From Kribbella caucasensis (GTDB lineage Bacteria; Actinomycetota; Actinomycetes; Propionibacteriales; Kribbellaceae), in NCBI RefSeq assembly GCF_004361855.1, contig NZ_SNWQ01000006.1, positions 186,001 to 250,000 of the forward strand: 64,000 bases of DNA, written 5' to 3'. Position 1 is the first letter of the stretch, and each line of letters starts with the position of its first letter. A program made the translations under genes and the position numbers. Shown here piece after piece: positions 7,994-16,225 of this stretch. Under the pieces are notes generated by a model. The model saw only the letters and a program-made list of their open reading frames with translations, was not told where the DNA came from and did no database searches.

Positions 7994-8761
7994 ATGGTCG
8001 AACTGAAGACGGCCGCCGAGATCGAGCAGATGCGCGCGGCCGGTCAGGTGGTCGCCGCGGCGCTCACCGCGGTGAAGAAGGAGGCCGCCGTCGGCGTCTC
8101 CCTGCGCGAACTCGACGAGGTCGCCCGCGACGTCCTGCGGTCGGCCGGCGCGGAGTCGCTGTTCGAGGGCTACCAGCCCGGCTTCGCGGGCAGCCCGTTC
8201 AGCGGCGTCATCTGCACGTCGGTGAACGATGCCGTCCTGCACGGCCTGCCGACCGACTACCGGCTGGCCGACGGCGATCTGCTCAGCGTCGACTGCGGCG
8301 CCTCGATCGACGGCTGGTGCGGCGATTCCGCCACCAGCTTCGTCGTCGGTACGCCGCGCGCCGAGGACCTCGACCTGATCGCCACCACCGAACGCGCCCT
8401 CGCCGCCGGTATCGCCGCCGCGGTTACTGGCGCCCGGATCGGCGACATCGGCGCCGCCATCGGCGAGATCCGGCACCAGGCCGGCGTCGGCACCAACCTC
8501 GACTTCGGCGGCCACGGCATCGGCCGCCGGATGCACGAGGAACCCCACGTCCCGAACGGCGGCAACGCCGGCCGCGGGCTCAAGCTGCGCCCCGGTCACG
8601 TCCTCGCCATCGAGCCCTGGTTCTGGCACGGCCCCAACACCGTCTACGTCATCGACGACGACGGCTGGACCCTCCGCTCCGCCAGCGGCACCCGAGGCGC
8701 CCACGCCGAACACACCGTAGCCATCACCGAAAACGGCCCCGAAGTCCTGACTGCCCGCTAA
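7994..8761 (+). CDS. map: Type I methionine aminopeptidase
   Basis: A 255-residue MetAP1-like enzyme, which removes the initiator methionine from nascent proteins. Metal ligands are recognisable: SVDCGASIDGWCGDSATS (two Asp), GGHGIGRRMHEEPHV (His), IEPW (Glu) and HAEHTVAI (Glu). The ATG at 7994 follows a clear GAGGAAG ribosome site with six bases of spacing and matches the usual MVELKTAAEIEQMR start. A GTG at 7973, in frame and seven bases after a -10 element, could add seven residues on a leaderless message. Actinobacteria usually carry more than one map gene, and this is probably not the copy linked to the secY operon. Confidence 0.92.
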   Translation: MVELKTAAEIEQMRAAGQVVAAALTAVKKEAAVGVSLRELDEVARDVLRSAGAESLFEGYQPGFAGSPFSGVICTSVNDAVLHGLPTDYRLADGDLLSVDCGASIDGWCGDSATSFVVGTPRAEDLDLIATTERALAAGIAAAVTGARIGDIGAAIGEIRHQAGVGTNLDFGGHGIGRRMHEEPHVPNGGNAGRGLKLRPGHVLAIEPWFWHGPNTVYVIDDDGWTLRSASGTRGAHAEHTVAITENGPEVLTAR

Positions 8762-8768
8762 CAATCAG

Positions 8769-9905
8769 TCAGAACAGAGACTCCTGGGCAGGCTCAGTCT
8801 CAGGTTGACCGCGGGCCCTTGCCGACCGAACGCGCGGCCTGCGGATCCGGTCGTCGGTGTCGAGCGGCTCGCCCCAGCCAGACCGCGAACCAGCCCCGGA
8901 CGCTTCGACAATCCCGTTGGAAGCAGCGGCCGGGCTGGCGCGGGAGCGGTGCCGCGAACCCTTGCCGAAGCCGTGTTTGTCGAGGAGGGGGCGGACCTTG
9001 TCCTCGAAGGCGTGGCGGTAGCTGGGCGCCGCGTTGACGCCATGCGCATAGAGCGACTCGTACCGCTTCACCAGGTCGGGCCGCTCATCCGCCAGCCACG
9101 CCATGAACCACTCTTTCACCCCGGGCCGAAGGTGCAGCACCAAGATCGTCACCCCGCTCGCCCCCGCCTCCGCCAACTCCCCCAACAACTCATCGAGCTG
9201 ATCGGCCGAATCGGTCAACCACGGCAGCACCGGCGCGACCATCACCCCACAAGGCAGCCCAGCCTCACGAACGGCCCGGATCAGCTCCAGCCGCCCCCGC
9301 ACGGACGGCACCCCCGGCTCCACCTGGCGCCGGAGCTCCTCGTCCACCAGCGCCAGCGACACCCCGATCCCCACCGGGATCTGCTCGGCCGCGTCCTGGA
9401 GCAGCGCCAGGTCGCGACGGAGCAGCGTCCCCTTGGTCAGGATCGACAGCGGCGTCCCCGAGCTCGCCAGCGCGTCGATGATCCCCGGCATCAACCGATA
9501 GCGCCCCTCGGCCCGCTGGTACGGATCGGTGTTGGTGCCGAGGGCAACTTGTTCACCAGACCAGGAGGGCCGGGCCAGCTCGCGGCGCAGGATCTCCACC
9601 ACGTTCGTCTTCACCACGATCTGCTGGTCGAAGTCCCGGCCCTCGTCGAGCTCCAGATAGCGATGACTCGGCCGGGCGAAGCAATAACGGCAGGCGTGCG
9701 TGCAGCCGCGGTACGGATTGATCGTCCAGTTGAACGGCAAGGTCGACCCCGGCACCGAGTTCAGCGCCGAGCGGGCCAGCACCTCGTGGAACGTGATCCC
9801 CTGGAACTCCGGCGTGGTCACGCTCCGCACCAACCCCGCGATCGAGCCGAGCCCCGGCAGCGTCCCCGGGGTCTCGGCGTCGATTTGCTGTCCGGCCCAC
9901 CTCAT
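8769..9905 (-). CDS. Rv2578c-family radical SAM protein
   Basis: A 378-residue radical SAM protein with the cluster motif CTHACRYCFA (CxxxCxxC) at about residues 68-77, preceded by LPFNWTINPYRG. VKTNVVEILRREL and ALGTNTDPYQRAE follow. This order matches the actinobacterial Rv2578c family, distantly related to spore photoproduct lyase SplB, whose reaction is unknown. The C-terminal 70 residues are Arg/Ser-rich and probably disordered, ending in EPAQESLF. It converges on map, with only seven bases between the stops. Confidence 0.87.
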   Translation of the reverse strand: MRWAGQQIDAETPGTLPGLGSIAGLVRSVTTPEFQGITFHEVLARSALNSVPGSTLPFNWTINPYRGCTHACRYCFARPSHRYLELDEGRDFDQQIVVKTNVVEILRRELARPSWSGEQVALGTNTDPYQRAEGRYRLMPGIIDALASSGTPLSILTKGTLLRRDLALLQDAAEQIPVGIGVSLALVDEELRRQVEPGVPSVRGRLELIRAVREAGLPCGVMVAPVLPWLTDSADQLDELLGELAEAGASGVTILVLHLRPGVKEWFMAWLADERPDLVKRYESLYAHGVNAAPSYRHAFEDKVRPLLDKHGFGKGSRHRSRASPAAASNGIVEASGAGSRSGWGEPLDTDDRIRRPRVRSARARGQPETEPAQESLF

Positions 9906-9937
9906 GCGCTACAGTCGAACACATGTTCGCCTGGCTT

Positions 9938-10045
9938 TCAACTCCGCTGAAAGGCCGCCGCATTCTCGGTGGCCCACTGGCGGTACGTCTTGCCCGGGCG
10001 ACCCGTAAGTTCCTGCGCCGTAGGCTCGGGCGGCATGCTGGCGAC
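9938..10045 (-). pseudogene. 3' remnant of an SDR/NmrA-type oxidoreductase
   Basis: Reading leftwards, about 36 codons encode PTAQELTGRPGKTYRQWATE followed by NAAAF and a stop. This is the characteristic C-terminal end (LTGRP...T...W...AAAF) of NAD(P)H-binding NmrA-like reductases. Everything upstream of it is replaced by TnpB-derived sequence running the other way. It is therefore a truncated gene tail left by an insertion and deletion. The assignment rests on short similarity. Confidence 0.5.
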
Positions 10046-10516
10046 CGTCGCGAGGATTGGGTGGAGAAGACCAGCACCGACCTCGCGCGCCGATTCGACG
10101 TCATCCGGGTCGAAGACCTGCGGATCGCGCCGATGACCCGGCGACCCAAACCGAAACCCGACCCCCGACGACCAGGGAGGTACCTGCCGAACCGTCGCCG
10201 GGCCAAGGCCGGACTGAACCGGGGCATTCTGGCCAATGGCTGGGGCGCCACGGTGGCCCGGCTGGAGCACAAGACTCCGGGCCGGGTGAGGAAAGTGAAT
10301 CCTGCGTACACGTCGCTGACCTGTAGCGTGTGTGGGCAATGCGCACCGGACAACCGCGAGAGCCAAGCGGTCATCCGGTGCGTGGCCTGCGGGCATCGGG
10401 CGAATGCGGACGTGAACGCTGCAGTGAACATCGCGGCCGGACGGGCCGTCAGCGCACGCCGAGAGACGCCCATACGGGTCTCGCCGAAGCGTGAACCTCA
10501 ACAGCTACCTCTACGT
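10040..10516 (+). pseudogene. TnpB (IS200/IS605 OrfB) C-terminal remnant
   Basis: The frame encodes the C-terminal half of a TnpB RNA-guided nuclease. It shows RREDWVEKTSTDLARRF, then RVEDLRI (second RuvC acidic residue), KAGLNRGILANGWG, KVNPAYTSLTCSVCGQC with the paired CVACGH of the zinc ribbon, and NADVNAAVNIAAG (third RuvC acidic residue). The N-terminal domains and RuvC-I aspartate are absent and no tnpA is present, so the element is dead. The frame runs on without a stop into the next gene, which makes one spuriously long ORF; homology separates the two. Confidence 0.85.
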
Positions 10517-10558
10517 AGTAGTTGGAATCCTCATCCATCAGGACGGGGAGGACGTCAA
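10517..10558 (+). mobile_element. Right end of the IS200/IS605-type element
   Basis: The stretch beginning GTAGTTGGAATCCTC and ending GGGGAGGACGTCAA resembles the conserved right end of actinobacterial TnpB elements. It includes an imperfect hairpin (CCTCATCC against GGACGGGG). In active elements this is also the 3' part of the omega RNA, and the bases immediately after it act as guide. The boundary is inferred from where host-like coding sequence resumes. No left end was recognised. Confidence 0.55.
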
Positions 10559-10619
10559 CGCCGACTCTTACCACTACGGCCTGACCCGGCTCCTGGACGG
10601 CATCGAAGCAGGCGCCTGA
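10559..10619 (+). pseudogene. 3' remnant of a TetR-family regulator
   Basis: Immediately after the element end, one frame reads ADSYHYGLTRLLDGIEAGA and stops at 10617-10619. The F/Y-x-x-GL-x-RLLDGIE pattern is the common C-terminal ending of TetR/AcrR regulators. The rest of the gene is missing. Together with the oppositely oriented reductase tail on the other side, it suggests an original divergent TetR/reductase pair destroyed by the element. Short match, moderate confidence. Confidence 0.5.
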
Positions 10620-10645
10620 TCGGCCGGCGAAGTAATCTCGCGATC

Positions 10646-11761
10646 ATGGCCGTGCATGAGCTCTCCCGCACAGACGCGCGCCGCATCGCAGTACGCGCCC
10701 AGTTGCTGGACCACCGTCGTCCAGCCAATCTGTTCGACCTGGTCCGGCGGATCACGCTGCTGCAGATCGACCAGACCGCGGCCATCGCGCCGAATGCGGA
10801 TCTGGTCGCCTGGAGCCGGCTCGGTTCGTCGTATTCGCCGAAGGAACTGACGAAGTCGTTGGCGGACCGGACGCTGCTCGAGCTCCAGGGGATGGTCCGG
10901 CCGAGCGAAGACCTCGCGTTGTACCGGGCCGAGATGGCGGCGTGGCCCGGGACCGGTGAGCTGCTCGACTGGCAGGAATACCGGCGGGACTGGGTGCAGG
11001 CCAACGAGGCGTGCCGCCTGGACATCCTCGATCGGCTCGATTCCGACGGCCCGCTGACCGTGCGGGATCTCCCCGACACCTGCGCGAAACCCTGGAAGTC
11101 GAGCGGCTGGACCAACAACCGCAACGTCAGTCAGCTGCTGGAGTTCATGGTGCAGCGCGGGGAGGTCGCGGTCGCCGGACGCAGCGGCCGTGACCGGCTG
11201 TGGGATCTGGCCGAGCGCGTGTACCCCGACGACCCCGTCGTGCCGCTGGAGGAATCCACAAAGATCCGCAACGAGCGCCGGCTGCGTGCCCTCGGCATCG
11301 CCCGGCTCCGCGGACCGGAGTGCCCGGTGGAGCCGCTGGACGTCGAGGAGGCCGGCGAACCCGCTGTCATCGAAGGCGTTCGGGGCAACTGGCGAGTCGA
11401 TCCGGCCCTGCTCGGCCAGCCGTTCAAACCCCGCCTCGCGTTGCTGTCGCCGCTCGACCGGCTGATCCACGACCGGAAGCGGATGGTCGACCTCTTCGAG
11501 TTCGACTACCAGCTGGAGATGTACAAGCCGGCCGCCAAACGCCGCTGGGGGTTCTATGCGCTGCCGATCCTGTACGGCGACCGCCTGGTGGGCAAGCTCG
11601 ACGCCACCGCCGACCGCGACACCGGCGTACTCCGCATCAACGCCATCCACCGCGACGTCGAGTTCACCACCGCGATGACCGACGAACTCCACCACGAGAT
11701 CCAGCACCTGGCCCACTGGCTCGGACTGGCTCCCGGGTGGAGTGGAACGGAGATGCCGTAG
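10646..11761 (+). CDS. YcaQ/AlkZ-family winged-helix DNA glycosylase-like protein
   Basis: A 371-residue protein of the HTH_42 superfamily (crosslink-repair glycosylases YcaQ/AlkX and AlkZ). The N-terminal half holds LLQIDQTAAIAPNADLVAWS, containing the Q-hydrophobic-D (QID) motif that catalyses base release in the YcaQ branch. Residues 240-330 carry the LSPLDRLIHDRKR and YKPAAKRRWGFYALPIL segments typical of the family. These enzymes excise bulky alkylated or crosslinked bases; in antibiotic producers related proteins give self-resistance. The ATG at 10646 is where homology starts, although the frame is open upstream through the TnpB remnant. It ends 43 bases before the Hsp90-like gene. Confidence 0.85.
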   Translation: MAVHELSRTDARRIAVRAQLLDHRRPANLFDLVRRITLLQIDQTAAIAPNADLVAWSRLGSSYSPKELTKSLADRTLLELQGMVRPSEDLALYRAEMAAWPGTGELLDWQEYRRDWVQANEACRLDILDRLDSDGPLTVRDLPDTCAKPWKSSGWTNNRNVSQLLEFMVQRGEVAVAGRSGRDRLWDLAERVYPDDPVVPLEESTKIRNERRLRALGIARLRGPECPVEPLDVEEAGEPAVIEGVRGNWRVDPALLGQPFKPRLALLSPLDRLIHDRKRMVDLFEFDYQLEMYKPAAKRRWGFYALPILYGDRLVGKLDATADRDTGVLRINAIHRDVEFTTAMTDELHHEIQHLAHWLGLAPGWSGTEMP

Positions 11762-11804
11762 CGTGGCCCGGGCCGTCGGGGGTGGATCGGGAGAGGGCTG
11801 GCGA

Positions 11805-13571
11805 GTGGGTAGCGAGAACTTTCAGGTCGACTTGCAGGGCATTGTCGATCTGCTGAGTCATCACCTCTACAGCAGTCCGCGGGTGTACCTGCGGGAGTTG
11901 CTGCAGAACGCCGTGGACGCGATCACCGCGCGCCGCGAGAAGGAGCCCGACGCGCCCGGGCGGATCGCGATCCGGGTCGACGACCAGACGTTGAGCATCA
12001 CCGACACCGGGATCGGGTTGCGGCCGGCCGAAGTACGGGAGCTGCTGGCCACTATCGGGCGGAGTTCGAAGCGGGACGAGATCGGGTTCGCCCGGACCGA
12101 GTTCCTCGGGCAGTTCGGCATCGGGCTGCTGTCCGCGTTCATGGTCGCCGACGAGATCGAGGTGATCACCCAGCCGGCCGGTCACCCGGCCACCCATTGG
12201 ATCGGTACCGCGGACGGCCGCTACACGATCGACGAGGCCCCACAGTTGACCGAAACGGGGACCACCGTCACGCTCAAGGCCAGGCGCGGGGCCGAGCAAT
12301 GGTTCAAGCCGGCCACGGCCCGCGAGCTGGTCAAGCTGTTCGGCGATCTCCTCCCGTACCAGATCACGGTCAACGGCGAGCAGGTCACCGACGGCAACGC
12401 GCCGTGGGAGGGCAGCGGCCAGGCCGATCTCGTCGGTTACGCGCAGGACAACCTCGGCTTCACCCCGTTCGACGTGATCCCGCTGAACAACCCGGCCGCA
12501 GGACTGACCGGGGTCGCCTTCGTCCTGCCGTTCGCGGCGAACCCGGCCGAGCGCGCGACCCACCGCGTCTACCTGAAGCGGATGCTGCTGGCCGAAGGCG
12601 TGGAAGGGTTGTTGCCCGACTGGGCGTTCTTCGTCCGCGCCGTGATCGACACCGCCGAGCTCCGGCCGACCGCGAGCCGCGAGGCCCTGTTCGACGACGG
12701 CAACCTCGAGGCGACCCGGGACGCACTCGGCGCTCAGCTCCGCGGCTGGCTGGTCCGCCTCGGCAGCACGGATCCGCAGAAGCTGGACCGCTTCCTCGCC
12801 ATCCACCAGCTCGGTGTCAAAGCGCTCGCGCTGCACGACGACGAGATGCTCCGGCTCGTGTACCGCTGGCTCAAGTTCGAGACGAACCACGGCCGGATGA
12901 CCGCCGCCGAGTTGCACGAGCGACTCGGCGAGATCCGGTACGTCGCGACGGTCGACGAGTTCCGTCAGCTCGCGGCGGTCGCGGCGGCGCAGCAGCTCAC
13001 CGTGGTGAACGCGGGCTACACGTATGACGCCGAACTGCTCGACCGGTTGCCCGATGTGGTTCCCGGGCTCGTCACCAGCAGGTTCGACCCGACCGAGCTG
13101 AGCACCAGCTTCGACAGTCTCGACCCGCAGACCGAGCTCGACCTGCGTCCGTTCGTCCGGCTCGCCCAGGAGGCGCTCGACCAGGTCGGCTGCGAGGTCG
13201 TGGTCCGCGCGTTCGACCCGGCCGGGCTGCCCGCGATCTACCTGGTCGACCGATCCGCCCAGTTCGCGACCGAGTTGCGCGCGACCAAGGACCGCGCCGA
13301 CGCGCTCTGGTCCGAAGTGCTCGGCGTACTCGACACCCACGAAGACAGCCGCCCACAGCTCGTCCTGAACCACCGCAGTCCACTCGTACGCCGAATGGCC
13401 GCGTTGGGCGGCGACCCCGAGTTGGTCAAGCTCGCGGTGGAAGGGCTGTACGGGCACGCGTTGATGCTCGGCTATCACCCGATCGGCCCGGCGGATTCCG
13501 CCTTGGTGAACCGGTCGTTCCTCGGCCTGCTGGACCAGGCCGTGCCTACCTCGGAGGACCCGACGAGATGA
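11805..13571 (+). CDS. Hsp90-family (HtpG-like) ATPase
   Basis: A 588-residue divergent Hsp90 protein. The GHKL ATP site is complete: YLRELLQNAVDAI (catalytic Glu and Mg-binding Asn), DTGIGL and GQFGIGLLSAF (lid glycines). The middle domain keeps PLNNPA-type and TASREALF segments corresponding to the Hsp90 client/ATP loop regions. The C-terminal domain is shorter than in E. coli HtpG and ends in TSEDPTR, with no MEEVD-like tail. The GTG start at 11805 follows GAGAGG at a good distance, and homology begins there. The stop overlaps the start of a TPR gene (ATGA), so the two products are made together and probably cooperate. Confidence 0.9.
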   Translation: MGSENFQVDLQGIVDLLSHHLYSSPRVYLRELLQNAVDAITARREKEPDAPGRIAIRVDDQTLSITDTGIGLRPAEVRELLATIGRSSKRDEIGFARTEFLGQFGIGLLSAFMVADEIEVITQPAGHPATHWIGTADGRYTIDEAPQLTETGTTVTLKARRGAEQWFKPATARELVKLFGDLLPYQITVNGEQVTDGNAPWEGSGQADLVGYAQDNLGFTPFDVIPLNNPAAGLTGVAFVLPFAANPAERATHRVYLKRMLLAEGVEGLLPDWAFFVRAVIDTAELRPTASREALFDDGNLEATRDALGAQLRGWLVRLGSTDPQKLDRFLAIHQLGVKALALHDDEMLRLVYRWLKFETNHGRMTAAELHERLGEIRYVATVDEFRQLAAVAAAQQLTVVNAGYTYDAELLDRLPDVVPGLVTSRFDPTELSTSFDSLDPQTELDLRPFVRLAQEALDQVGCEVVVRAFDPAGLPAIYLVDRSAQFATELRATKDRADALWSEVLGVLDTHEDSRPQLVLNHRSPLVRRMAALGGDPELVKLAVEGLYGHALMLGYHPIGPADSALVNRSFLGLLDQAVPTSEDPTR

Positions 13572-16222
13572 CCGACGATCTGCTGGATCGGCTGCACCGC
13601 GCCAAGAGCATGCCGTTCGGGAAGGCCCGGTCGGCGGTGGTCGAGGACGTGGTCCGGCGGGTCGATGCCACGACGGACGAGGACCTCGCGTTCTTCGCGC
13701 GGCTGGAGCTCGTCACGGCGTACGTGATGGGCGGGGAGCCGCGGAAGTCGTTGGTGCCGTTCGCGCGGTGTGTGGCGGAGTGGGACAAGGATCCGGCCAA
13801 GTACCAGCGCCACTCGCACACGTTCATGTGGTGCTTCAAGTACGCGCCGAGCACGCTGACCAAGTTCCCCGAAGTCCCACTCGACCAGACGTACGCAGTA
13901 TTGGACGACATGGAGCGGCGGTGGCGGCAGGGCGGCCACAGTCCGCACGCGGTGCACCAGCACCGGTGGCAGGTCGCTGCGCACATCGGGGATGCCGCGG
14001 CGGCAGCAGAGCAGTTCCGGCTGTGGTCGACCGCGCCGCGCGACGACCTGTCGGACTGCCTCGGCTGTGATCCCACGCAGAAGGTGCAGCACCTCACCGC
14101 GACCGGTCGCACGGCCGACGCGGTCGCGCTGGCGGTCGGCGTACTGGACGGGTCGTTGACGTGCGCCGAGCAGCCGCAGCAGATGCTGACCGCGCTGCTG
14201 CCGGCTTATGTTGCCGAGGGCATGTATTCCGAGGCGGTGGACGCGCATCGGCGGGCCTATCGGGTGGTCCGCGGTCAACCGGGTGAGCTGAGCTCGTACG
14301 CCGACCACATCCGCTTCTGCGCGCGGACCGGAAACGAGACCCGCGCGATCGAACTGGTCGAGCGGCACCTGATCGATCTCGCGGATCCGCCGAGTCCGTT
14401 CGCGGCGATGGAGTTCGCGGCCGCGGCGTCGCTGGCGCTGAGCAAGGTCGACGTGATGATCCGGCGGCCGAAGGCGGACGACATACCGGCTGCGGAGCTC
14501 GCCAAAGAGCTGGCCGAGCAGGCGATGGAGTTGGCGGCGCAGTTCGACTCGCGGAACGGGACGACTCACCAGAGCGACGAGGTCCGCAAAATCTTCGCGG
14601 CCGAACCGTGGACGGAGTACCTGCCGCTGTCCGAGACCGCTCGCCGCGCGCAGGTCCGTTCCCAGACACAGCAGGTCTCGCCCGCCGCCGAGCCGACGCC
14701 GTTGCCGGAGGCAACCGGTCGAGGCTGGCTGGATCGGGCCGAGGAAGCATGGCAGACCGACCGCCGGAGCGAGGCGATCGCCGCCTGGGAGGCGTTCGAG
14801 CAGGAGGTCCCCGAAGGCGACCGTACGACGCTCGACCGGGCCCGGCTGCTCGACGGCAAGGGGCTGTCCGCCCACGACACGCCAGACATCGCGATGGACG
14901 CATGGGGCGAGGCGATCGGCCTGTACACCGAACTAGGTGACGAGATCCGCGTACTGCGTGACCGCGGGCGGATCGGTCGTCTGCTGGCCGAGCACGGGCG
15001 TGTGGACGAGGGTCTGGCGACCGGTGAGGCGCCACTGCGGCAGCTGATCGAGGAGGACGAGCCCCGTCGGCGCGGTGGGTGGCAGTATTCGTTGGCCACG
15101 ATGCTTGCCCAGGCTGGGCGATCCGAGGAAGCCTTGCGCGAGCTGGCCGTACTGCGTGCCCGCCCGGATACCGAGGCGGACCTGCAGTCGGGCGCGGCGA
15201 TCTTGCAGTGCAACCTGCTGATCCAGGCCGAACGGCTGGAGGAGGCCGAGGAAGCGGCGACGGCCGGGATCGCGACGATCGAGCAGCTGCCCAGGTCGTT
15301 CGCCTACCGTCAGCGCGGCTGGCTAAGGCTCGCCCTGGACCGTCCGGATGAAGCGGTAGGCGATCTGGAGGAGGCGATCGCGCTTGCCGTCGGTACGCCG
15401 GATGCCGAGGTCCACTTGGCGATCTGCCGTCTCGAACTCGCTCGCGCCTACCTCTTCACCGGTCGCCCGCTGGAGTCCGCCGAGACTGCCGAAGAGGCGA
15501 TGCCCGCTCTGCGCGACCCTGAGCTGGCGAGTCTGCTGGCCGACGTTCGCGGCGTATTGATCGAGGCGTACCGCGCGCTCGGCGAGCTGGAGTCCGCGCT
15601 CACCCAGATCCGTGAACTGCTCACGACCGCGCCCGCCGACGCTCACCCGGGTTGGCTCGGCATGACCCGGCAGGACGAGGGCATGCTGCTCGAACGCCTC
15701 GACCGCGACAACGAGGCGATCAACGTCTTCCTCGCCGCCGCCGAACACTTCGAGACCGCCGAGTTGCCCATCGAATACGTGCAGGCCCTTCGCCTGGCCG
15801 GCCAATCCGCTCGCTACGCAGGCGAGTTCTCCCTGGTCCGCGAGGTGCTCGCCCGCGCCGTACCGGTCCTCGACGCACTGCCCTCAGCCGACGAGCCCGT
15901 ACTCTTCCAGCGAGCCGGCATCCACTGGGACCTGGCCATGCTCTCGATGCAACAGGGCGACTACGCCACCGCCGTTACCGAAGCCGCCCAAGCCGCCACC
16001 CACTACGAACGCGGCGGCTTCGAACCCCAACTCCTCAACGCCAAGCTCCTCATCGCCGAACACGGAACCACCGACGAGAAGTCCCTCGAGCAGATCTTCA
16101 AGACCCTGCTCCCAGGCGACGACCAGTGGTACCGCACCGGCTGGCTCCTGGCCGACCGCCTACGCACCCAGGGCCGCGACCACGAAGCCGCAACCCTGGA
16201 GGCACAACTCACCGAGGGGTGA
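13568..16222 (+). CDS. Large TPR-repeat protein coupled to the Hsp90-like gene
   Basis: An 884-residue soluble protein with no signal or membrane segment. It is almost entirely helical repeat: TPR-like pairs are visible throughout, for example AEEAWQTDRRSEAIAAWEAF, YSLATMLAQAGRSEEALREL and GMLLERLDRDNEAINVFLAA, spaced by about 34-40 residues. A short region around residues 380-400 is Pro/Gln-rich and looks like a linker between N-terminal and C-terminal halves. The enzyme-free composition suggests a scaffold or co-chaperone. The start codon overlaps the Hsp90 stop. TPR proteins bind Hsp90 in eukaryotes through MEEVD; that motif is absent here, so any contact must be different. Confidence 0.85.
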   Translation: MTDDLLDRLHRAKSMPFGKARSAVVEDVVRRVDATTDEDLAFFARLELVTAYVMGGEPRKSLVPFARCVAEWDKDPAKYQRHSHTFMWCFKYAPSTLTKFPEVPLDQTYAVLDDMERRWRQGGHSPHAVHQHRWQVAAHIGDAAAAAEQFRLWSTAPRDDLSDCLGCDPTQKVQHLTATGRTADAVALAVGVLDGSLTCAEQPQQMLTALLPAYVAEGMYSEAVDAHRRAYRVVRGQPGELSSYADHIRFCARTGNETRAIELVERHLIDLADPPSPFAAMEFAAAASLALSKVDVMIRRPKADDIPAAELAKELAEQAMELAAQFDSRNGTTHQSDEVRKIFAAEPWTEYLPLSETARRAQVRSQTQQVSPAAEPTPLPEATGRGWLDRAEEAWQTDRRSEAIAAWEAFEQEVPEGDRTTLDRARLLDGKGLSAHDTPDIAMDAWGEAIGLYTELGDEIRVLRDRGRIGRLLAEHGRVDEGLATGEAPLRQLIEEDEPRRRGGWQYSLATMLAQAGRSEEALRELAVLRARPDTEADLQSGAAILQCNLLIQAERLEEAEEAATAGIATIEQLPRSFAYRQRGWLRLALDRPDEAVGDLEEAIALAVGTPDAEVHLAICRLELARAYLFTGRPLESAETAEEAMPALRDPELASLLADVRGVLIEAYRALGELESALTQIRELLTTAPADAHPGWLGMTRQDEGMLLERLDRDNEAINVFLAAAEHFETAELPIEYVQALRLAGQSARYAGEFSLVREVLARAVPVLDALPSADEPVLFQRAGIHWDLAMLSMQQGDYATAVTEAAQAATHYERGGFEPQLLNAKLLIAEHGTTDEKSLEQIFKTLLPGDDQWYRTGWLLADRLRTQGRDHEAATLEAQLTEG

Positions 16223-16225
16223 GGG

